A DNA stretch of 12,651 nucleotides, taken from NCBI GenBank assembly GCA_013002625.1, contig JABDJE010000049.1, positions 1-12,651 of the forward strand, in the 5' to 3' direction. Below are positions 7,587 through 12,651 of the stretch, one piece after another. Made by a program: the position numbers and the translations under genes. The DNA is from Saprospiraceae bacterium. Its GTDB lineage: Bacteria > Bacteroidota > Bacteroidia > Chitinophagales > Saprospiraceae. How positions within the stretch are numbered: position 1 is the first letter of the stretch; each line of letters starts with the position of its first letter. The notes beneath the pieces are model-generated. The model made no database searches. It was given only the letters and a program-made list of their open reading frames with translations, and was not told the origin of the DNA.

Positions 7587-7635
7587 GAATACCGATCAAA
7601 GTAAATAACAAATTTTCATTTTTTTTGAAAACTCG

Positions 7636-7663
7636 AAATCCAAATCTGATTTAGGCTCGTAGA
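7636..7663 (+). promoter_or_regulatory. Candidate ECF-type promoter for the fasciclin gene
   Basis: Within the divergent spacer, AAATCC (7636-7641) is followed by 16 bases and then CGTAGA (7658-7663). The CGTA-type -10 element and this spacing are usual for ECF-dependent promoters, and no TAnnTTTG element lies nearby on this strand. Transcription would start near 7670, giving a leader of about 35 bases. The assignment is inference from position and spacing. Confidence 0.35.
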
Positions 7664-7705
7664 TAGGGTGTCAAATAATTATTTAAACACAAAAATTTAA
7701 TACAA

Positions 7706-8263
7706 ATGAAAATCAGATTATTCCTACTTGCCTTTGCACTTTGTCTTGTATCCGTTGGAATCAACGCTCAGTGTCATTCTAAGAAATCAAACGTTCAAAA
7801 TGCTTCATGGTCTCATGGCCAGGACATCGTAGATATAGCTGCGGGGAGTGAGGATTTCTCAACTTTGGTCGTAGCAGTAAAAACAGCTGGATTGGTTAGT
7901 ACTTTAAAAAGTGATGGCCCCTTTACAGTATTTGCTCCTGTAAATTCTGCTTTTGCAAAATTACCTGAAGGAACTGTTGAGAGTCTATTGAAACCAGAGA
8001 ACAAAGAAGCTTTAACCAATATTTTAACATACCACGTTGTAGCAGGAGAATTTAATGCTACGGATGTTATTGCAGCTATCAAGGCTTCAAATGGCAAATT
8101 TACCATCCCGACTGTAAGTGGAGGTAAACTATACGCCAGCTTAAGCAATGGATCTGTAATTCTTACAGATGAAAATGGTGGATCATCTGCAGTTATCAAA
8201 ACAGATGTAGACGCATCAAATGGTGTGATCCATGTGATCGATTCCGTTGTGTTGCCTAAATAA
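7706..8263 (+). CDS. Secreted fasciclin (FAS1) domain protein
   Basis: This 185-residue protein starts with a Sec signal peptide (about residues 1-21, MKIRLFLLAFALCLVSVGINA). A short polar linker and a single FAS1 domain of about residues 38-184 follow. The H1 box is FTVFAPVNSAF (73-83), the central YH motif is LTYHVV (107-112), and the H2 box is NGVIHVIDSVVLP (172-184). FAS1 domains mediate adhesion or ligand binding outside the cytoplasm; bacterial ones are often cell-surface or matrix proteins. There is no second FAS1 copy and no anchor sequence, so the protein is periplasmic or released, unless the single Cys after the signal (Cys23) is modified. It stands divergent from an ECF sigma/anti-sigma operon, an arrangement that suggests control by that sigma factor, and is followed by a strong terminator, so it is probably monocistronic. 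Confidence 0.93.
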   Translation: MKIRLFLLAFALCLVSVGINAQCHSKKSNVQNASWSHGQDIVDIAAGSEDFSTLVVAVKTAGLVSTLKSDGPFTVFAPVNSAFAKLPEGTVESLLKPENKEALTNILTYHVVAGEFNATDVIAAIKASNGKFTIPTVSGGKLYASLSNGSVILTDENGGSSAVIKTDVDASNGVIHVIDSVVLPK

Positions 8264-8290
8264 GAATGAAATTTTGTTTTTACGATATGT

Positions 8291-8327
8291 GAAGGATGGG
8301 GAAAAGTTCTCATCCTTCTTTTTTTTT
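8291..8327 (+). terminator. Intrinsic terminator after the fasciclin gene
   Basis: GAAGGATG (8291-8298) pairs exactly with CATCCTTC (8311-8318). The stem extends inward by four more pairs, two of them G-T wobbles (8299-8302 with 8307-8310), around an AAAG loop. A run of nine T residues follows at 8319-8327. The stem of 12 pairs plus T tract is a textbook rho-independent terminator, 28 bases after the stop codon. Confidence 0.9.
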
Positions 8328-8546
8328 AAATATCTCCTCCACTTTTAGCTTCCCCATTATTAAATTGATCACTTGTCAATGTTAAATTGCATCGATCTCC
8401 AACGAATTAACTTTTCTTATATATATTTTTTATTTAAAGTTGAAATAACATCAATTTAAAGGCTATCTTCGTTTCCATTCCCATTACCTTTTCAATTAAT
8501 TGGATAGTAAAATTCTTAAGAAACCAACGAAGCTATTTACTTATTG

Positions 8547-10685
8547 ATGAAGGAGATTAAAAGGTATCTTGTCACAGCTGCGCTTCCTTATGCAAATGGA
8601 CCCTTGCACATAGGTCATTTAGCAGGCGCTTATTTATCCTCAGATATTTATGTTCGCTTCTTACGATTACAAGGCAAAGACGTAAAATTCATTTGCGGAT
8701 CGGATGAACATGGTGCCGCAATCACAATAAAGGCCCTTAAAGAGAATGTGTCGCCTAAGCAAATTGTAGATAAATACCACAAACTTTTCAAATCCACTTT
8801 TGATAAAATCGGCGTCTCATTCGACATGTATCATCGAACATCTGCTGAAATTCACCACGAGACTTCTCAGGAATTTTTTAAGAACCTTTATGACAAGGGA
8901 GAATTTATTGAAAAGAGTTCAGAACAATATTACGATCCAAAAGCAAAACAATTTCTTGCAGATAGATACATCACGGGGACGTGCCCAAAATGCGCTTTTG
9001 AAAAAGCCTATGGCGACCAATGTGAAAATTGTGGTTCTTCGCTCAGTCCTACTGAATTAATTAATCCCAAATCCACCCTTTCGGACGCAACACCGGAATT
9101 AAAAAATACAACCCATTGGTACTTACCTCTAGATAAATATGAGAATTGGTTAAACGAATGGATAAGCACCGGTCAACTCAATGGTGAAAAATTACATTAT
9201 CCGGAAGATTGGAAAAATCATGTACTTGGACAATGTAAATCGTGGTTGGAGAACGGTCTACAACCACGAGCCATGACCAGAGACCTTACCTGGGGCGTGG
9301 ATGTTCCCAAGGAAATTGAAGGATCAGCGGGAAAGAAACTCTATGTGTGGATGGATGCCCCGATAGGATATATCTCAGCTACCAAAGCATGGGCGCAAGA
9401 AAACAATTCAGATTGGGAACCTTATTGGAAGGATGAAGAGACAGCCTTAATCCATTTCATTGGTAAAGACAATATCGTATTCCATTGCCTTATTTTTCCA
9501 GCTATCTTAAAAGCACATGGAGACTATATTCTGCCGGTAAATGTGCCGGCAAATCAGTTTATGAATCTTGAAGGGGATAAGATTTCAACTTCACGCAACT
9601 GGGCGGTATGGGTGCACGAATACCTGGAAGAATATCCTGATAAGCAAGATGAGCTCCGCTATGTTATGATTAAGAACATGCCGGAACAAAAAGACAGCGA
9701 ATTTACCTGGAAATCATATCAGGAAGCGATCAATAGTGAACTTGTAAATAATTTGGCCAACTTCACCAATCGTGTTGTTGTCCTTGTGAATAAATATTAC
9801 GAAGGCAATGTTCCTGAGTTTGATGAGGATCTTGATATTATAGGATGTGAAAATGAAGAAGATCTTTCATTTCATGACAATGAAATGTTGCGACTCTTTG
9901 ATAATGTCGATGCTTTAAGTGATCGCATGCGTAAATTTGATTTTCGAGGGGCGTTGAAAGTCCTAATGGAAATCTCCGCTAATGGTAACCAGATTTTGCA
10001 ATTTAATCAGCCGTGGAAAACCATCAAAGAAGACCCGGAACAGGTCAAGGTTGTAATGCATCTACTATTACAATATGTCACGGTATTGAGTATTGTAATG
10101 CATCCGTTCCTGCCATTCAGTTCAGCACGATTACGTAAAATCCTGAATCTTGAACCCCTGAAGGAAGAGGGCGAATTACTAGACTTGAGTATGTCTTTGG
10201 CCGAAGGCGAATCACCTATGACAACCGGTCATAAGATTGGATCTCCAGAACATCTCTTCTCACGCATCGAAGACAATATGGTTGAAAAAGAAATTGGAAA
10301 ACTTATGGCGACCAAACAAGCGTCCGAGTCTACCGAATCTTCAAATAATCATGTAAAGGATACGATTCAATATGATGAATTCATTAAAATGGATTTGCGA
10401 GCTGCTACGATATTAGAAGCTTCCAAAGTCGAAAAAGCTGATAAATTGCTACAGCTAAAACTTGATGTAGGTTTTGAAAAACGAACTGTCGTCAGTGGCA
10501 TTGCCCAACACTTTAAGCCTGAAGAAATCGTTGGGCAAAAAGTAACCTTGCTGGCCAACCTCGCCCCCCGCAAAATTCGAGGCGTAGAATCTAAAGGAAT
10601 GATCCTTATGTCAGAAAATGAAGATGGTACCTTAAATTTTGTTCAGCCCAATTCTGAGGCAGAAAATGGTGCTTCCATCAGTTAA
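8547..10685 (+). CDS. metG: Methionyl-tRNA synthetase with C-terminal tRNA-binding domain
   Basis: This 712-residue class I aminoacyl-tRNA synthetase charges tRNA-Met with methionine in the cytoplasm. The ATG at 8547 is preferred over the TTG directly before it. The ATP-binding HIGH motif is at residues 21-24 (GPLHIGH). The connective domain has a zinc knuckle with Cys146, Cys149, Cys159 and Cys162 (CPKC...CENC). The KMSKS loop reads KISTS (345-349, GDKISTSRNW). The anticodon-binding helical domain includes NLANFTNRVVVLVNKYY. A linker (about 575-605) leads to an EMAP/Trbp111-like tRNA-binding domain at about 608-712 (DEFIKMDLRAATILEASKVEKADKLL, VVSGIAQHF, LAPRKIRGVESKGMIL). Length and domain order are those of bacterial MetG with the C-terminal extension. 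It appears to be transcribed alone; no perfect Bacteroidota promoter consensus was found in the roughly 215-base spacer upstream. Confidence 0.97.
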   Translation: MKEIKRYLVTAALPYANGPLHIGHLAGAYLSSDIYVRFLRLQGKDVKFICGSDEHGAAITIKALKENVSPKQIVDKYHKLFKSTFDKIGVSFDMYHRTSAEIHHETSQEFFKNLYDKGEFIEKSSEQYYDPKAKQFLADRYITGTCPKCAFEKAYGDQCENCGSSLSPTELINPKSTLSDATPELKNTTHWYLPLDKYENWLNEWISTGQLNGEKLHYPEDWKNHVLGQCKSWLENGLQPRAMTRDLTWGVDVPKEIEGSAGKKLYVWMDAPIGYISATKAWAQENNSDWEPYWKDEETALIHFIGKDNIVFHCLIFPAILKAHGDYILPVNVPANQFMNLEGDKISTSRNWAVWVHEYLEEYPDKQDELRYVMIKNMPEQKDSEFTWKSYQEAINSELVNNLANFTNRVVVLVNKYYEGNVPEFDEDLDIIGCENEEDLSFHDNEMLRLFDNVDALSDRMRKFDFRGALKVLMEISANGNQILQFNQPWKTIKEDPEQVKVVMHLLLQYVTVLSIVMHPFLPFSSARLRKILNLEPLKEEGELLDLSMSLAEGESPMTTGHKIGSPEHLFSRIEDNMVEKEIGKLMATKQASESTESSNNHVKDTIQYDEFIKMDLRAATILEASKVEKADKLLQLKLDVGFEKRTVVSGIAQHFKPEEIVGQKVTLLANLAPRKIRGVESKGMILMSENEDGTLNFVQPNSEAENGASIS

Positions 10686-10731
10686 CCATTACAATTTAAA
10701 GGCACGCGACTTATTCCGATAAACCTAATTA

Positions 10732-11277
10732 TCATTTTTCTGCCAATTGATCCATAAAAGCATAGTTCTCATTTAACCCACACTGCAACTCCAACCGGGC
10801 TTTCATGGTTTGAAGTGAACGAAACTCTTTAGGGTATTGAGATAATCGCACATATTGAAGCGCAAACAATATTTCCTTTTGAGCTTGCCAACAATATGCA
10901 TTGTTCTCTATGGCCCAATCGAAATAGATTTTTGATAAAGCCATTCTAGGTTCTATAGCTGTTGGATAGATAGATTTGGCATCGAAGAATTTTGATGAAG
11001 CAATTTCAGGTTCAGCTTTATTCAGATACTCCTTACCCAAATCAATAGAGGTGTTGTATGAATTTTCAAGAATTCGTGCCTTCCTTCGCTTGAGTATTAA
11101 AGCCTCGGAACTCTCTTCTGCCTCTTCCATACTCACATAGCCTGCTTTCTCCGCTTGTGCAGCATAATAGCTATTGGCAAATTTCACAAGAACAATAAAG
11201 CTTGAAACTGTAAGTAGTAGTACAAGCCAGTTGAATCGTTTGGCTTTAAGCCGCTCCAGCAATGTATGAATCTGCAT
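10732..11277 (-). CDS. Hypothetical single-pass membrane protein with TPR-like helical tail
   Basis: This 181-residue protein is not one I recognise. A basic N-terminus (LLERLKAKRFN) precedes one transmembrane helix at about residues 16-34 (WLVLLLTVSSFIVLVKFA), which suggests an N-in, C-out anchor with the rest in the periplasm. A charged helical stretch (about 38-72, rich in Glu, Lys and Arg) follows. After it come helix pairs with TPR-like spacing: NTSIDLGKEYLNKAEPEIASSKFFDAKSIYPTAIEPRMALSKIYFDWAI and EILFALQYVRLSQYPKEFRSLQTMKARL. Residues such as the Pro after each second helix fit tetratricopeptide-type repeats, but the repeat is degenerate. It converges on metG with 46 bases between stops and is divergent from the DUF4105 gene. 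Function is unknown; a scaffold role in the envelope is possible. Confidence 0.7.
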   Translation of the reverse strand: MQIHTLLERLKAKRFNWLVLLLTVSSFIVLVKFANSYYAAQAEKAGYVSMEEAEESSEALILKRRKARILENSYNTSIDLGKEYLNKAEPEIASSKFFDAKSIYPTAIEPRMALSKIYFDWAIENNAYCWQAQKEILFALQYVRLSQYPKEFRSLQTMKARLELQCGLNENYAFMDQLAEK

Positions 11278-11472
11278 ACCTAAATATAATTAATCATCTA
11301 ATAAATTATTAATCAAGTTATCCAATATGTCATGACTATTCCACCCAGGTCTTAGAATATATTAATGTGTCCTGTCTCATTAATCAATACGTATTTAAAA
11401 TGAAGAAGAAACCCATGTGCAGGAAGTTAGAACACCGCGTGTGCGTTGATTACCGATTTTGTAATTTTGAAT

Positions 11473-12621
11473 ATGCAGTTTCTTAAAACTACCCTACTAA
11501 CTTGCTTCCTTGCTTTGGGTTTATTTTCACCACCCTTAGAATGTCAGGTCGAATTGACAGAACTATCTGAGATTTCAATCTTGACTTGTAGGCCAGGAGA
11601 TGATATTTACAATACGTTTGGTCATACCGCAATTATGGTGCGCGATCCAGCTCTGGGGAAAAATGAAATTTATAACTACGGAATATTTGATTTCAAAACC
11701 CCGGGATTTACTATGAAGTTCCTTAGAGGCAAACTGCTTTATTACCTGGGGTTACAGCGCTATAAGACCTTCATAAACGCATATAATTACGAACGACGTT
11801 CGGTCTTCGAGCAAAAGTTAAATCTCAATCTTGAGGATCGTAGAAATATTTATTCAGCATTAAAAGAGAATTATAAGCCAGACAACAGAGCATATTTGTA
11901 TGATTTTTTCTTTGACAATTGCAGTACCCGACCCAGGGACCTGGTTCTAAATGAATTGGGAAATATTGATATTCCAGAATTAAATCCTTCTAGAACTTTC
12001 AGGGATTTGATCGATGAATACACCTATGGTAAACCCTGGACAGATTTTGGGATTGATCTCATTGTTGGTTCCATAGCAGACCGGAATGCAACCGCACTCG
12101 AAGCGATGTTCCTACCGGAGTATTTATACCATAATTTTGATCAGATAACTATAAACGGTACACCACTGGTTAAGGAATCCAAGCTCTTGGCAGACCATGA
12201 CAAACAGGTTGCCAAACGATCAGAAAGGAGTTGGTTAACCCCACAATTGATATTCGTTTTATTTCTTATGTTGGAGCTATTTTTATTTTTGAAATATAAG
12301 GATACCCATGACAATCGGTATCTCAATTTCTATGATAAATTTTGGTTTATTTTGGGTGGTTTGGGTGGTCTCTTGATCGCATTCATGTGGTTCGGTACAG
12401 ATCACGATGCGACCAAATCAAATATCAATATTCTGATTCTGAACCCTTTGCTGTTGCTTGTTGCCTTTAAAACAAAAAAGCTTATTGGGGTATTTACGGT
12501 AGGATGCATTATTACTGCATTTATCATTTCCCCGTTCGTACAATATCTGCATCCAGCCACGATCTTAATCGGTGTTGTCTTTTTACTGAAGGCTTTGAGA
12601 CTTTTGGGCAATAGGCATTAG
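11473..12621 (+). CDS. DUF4105/Lnb-type membrane protein, candidate lipoprotein N-acyltransferase
   Basis: The product has 382 residues from ATG at 11473. An in-frame TTG at 11446 would put nine extra residues before a clear signal-type N-terminus (MQFLKTTLLTCFLALGLFSPP), so it is not used here. The periplasmic domain (about 25-250) carries the DUF4105 signatures ILTCRPGDDIYNTFGHTAIMV with His51, IYNYGIFDF, and YLYDFFFDNCSTRPRD with Cys150. Four to five transmembrane helices follow at about 255-275, 289-307, 318-333, 337-356 and 361-378. The family-typical WFGTDHDATKSNINILILNPL lies between the second and third. Members of this family in Bacteroides have been shown to N-acylate lipoproteins (Lnb); His51 and Cys150 are plausible catalytic residues by analogy. 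Bacteroidota genomes often hold several paralogues, so this one need not be the main Lnb. The final codons lie in a tandem repeat. Confidence 0.85.
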   Translation: MQFLKTTLLTCFLALGLFSPPLECQVELTELSEISILTCRPGDDIYNTFGHTAIMVRDPALGKNEIYNYGIFDFKTPGFTMKFLRGKLLYYLGLQRYKTFINAYNYERRSVFEQKLNLNLEDRRNIYSALKENYKPDNRAYLYDFFFDNCSTRPRDLVLNELGNIDIPELNPSRTFRDLIDEYTYGKPWTDFGIDLIVGSIADRNATALEAMFLPEYLYHNFDQITINGTPLVKESKLLADHDKQVAKRSERSWLTPQLIFVLFLMLELFLFLKYKDTHDNRYLNFYDKFWFILGGLGGLLIAFMWFGTDHDATKSNINILILNPLLLLVAFKTKKLIGVFTVGCIITAFIISPFVQYLHPATILIGVVFLLKALRLLGNRH

Positions 12622-12651
12622 GCATTAGGCACTAGGCACTAGGCATTAGGC
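12607..12651. repeat. Heptanucleotide tandem repeat, consensus GGCAYTA, open at the window end
   Basis: Six successive 7-base units can be read: GGCAATA, GGCATTA, GGCATTA, GGCACTA, GGCACTA and GGCATTA, followed by GGC at the last three bases. The array starts inside the DUF4105 gene, encodes its last residues (GNRH) and contains its TAG stop at 12619-12621. The true length is unknown because the window ends within it. Confidence 0.92.

Noticed and set aside
7813..8313. Long minus-strand open frame opposite the fasciclin gene (166 codons)
   Set aside because: The plus-strand protein has a signal peptide and all FAS1 motifs; the reverse frame shows no known family and is an antisense shadow.
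8467..8532. Inverted repeat CTTCGTT (8467-8473) / AACGAAG (8526-8532) upstream of metG as a riboswitch or T-box
   Set aside because: Only seven pairs separated by about 50 bases, with no conserved riboswitch core visible, and T-boxes are not expected in this phylum.
11462..11469. TAATTTTG, a perfect -7 box just upstream of the DUF4105 ATG
   Set aside because: No TTTG lies at the correct -33 distance, and the start site would fall on the ATG itself, so it is more likely a chance match.
11400..11486. Small 28-codon ORF (MKKKPMCRKLEHR...) overlapping the start of the DUF4105 gene, possible leader peptide
   Set aside because: It has no recognisable leader features such as a codon run or attenuator hairpin, and short ORFs of this size are common by chance in AT-rich DNA.

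Overview
The window looks like ordinary chromosome from a member of the Bacteroidota. The DNA is AT-rich, the starts lack Shine-Dalgarno sequences and instead follow A-rich stretches, and there is a perfect -33/-7 promoter of the TTTG...TAnnTTTG type ahead of the first gene. The protein families also fit: DUF4199, an ECF sigma factor with an RskA-like anti-sigma factor, a fasciclin-domain protein, a methionyl-tRNA synthetase with a C-terminal tRNA-binding domain, and DUF4105/Lnb. I see no rRNA, tRNA, CRISPR array, phage gene or insertion sequence, and no gene-free stretch longer than about 220 bases.

Layout. Bases 1-365 (minus) are the 5' part of an ExbB/TolQ proton-channel gene that leaves the window. 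It is divergent from a phosphoglycerate dehydrogenase gene (567-1511, plus) that is interrupted by an in-frame TAG at 897-899. A convergent FKBP-type prolyl isomerase, probably a lipoprotein (1506-2048, minus), overlaps the end of that gene by 6 bases. Then comes a tightly spaced plus-strand operon: DUF4199 membrane protein, GT2 glycosyltransferase with two C-terminal membrane segments, GT4-like glycosyltransferase, and an alpha/beta hydrolase with a GTG start (2188-5705). This looks like an envelope glycan or glycolipid set.

Bases 5714-7586 (minus) form a translationally coupled three-gene unit: ECF sigma factor, membrane-spanning anti-sigma factor, and a HEAT-like soluble protein. It is divergent from a secreted fasciclin-domain protein (7706-8263), which ends in a strong intrinsic terminator and has a candidate ECF promoter upstream. 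This divergent sigma/anti-sigma/HEAT versus fasciclin module is the most system-like part of the window.

The rest holds metG (8547-10685), a convergent single-pass membrane protein with a helical, TPR-like tail (10732-11277, minus), and a DUF4105/Lnb-type membrane protein (11473-12621), a candidate lipoprotein N-acyltransferase. Its last codons and stop lie inside a heptanucleotide tandem repeat that runs off the end of the window.
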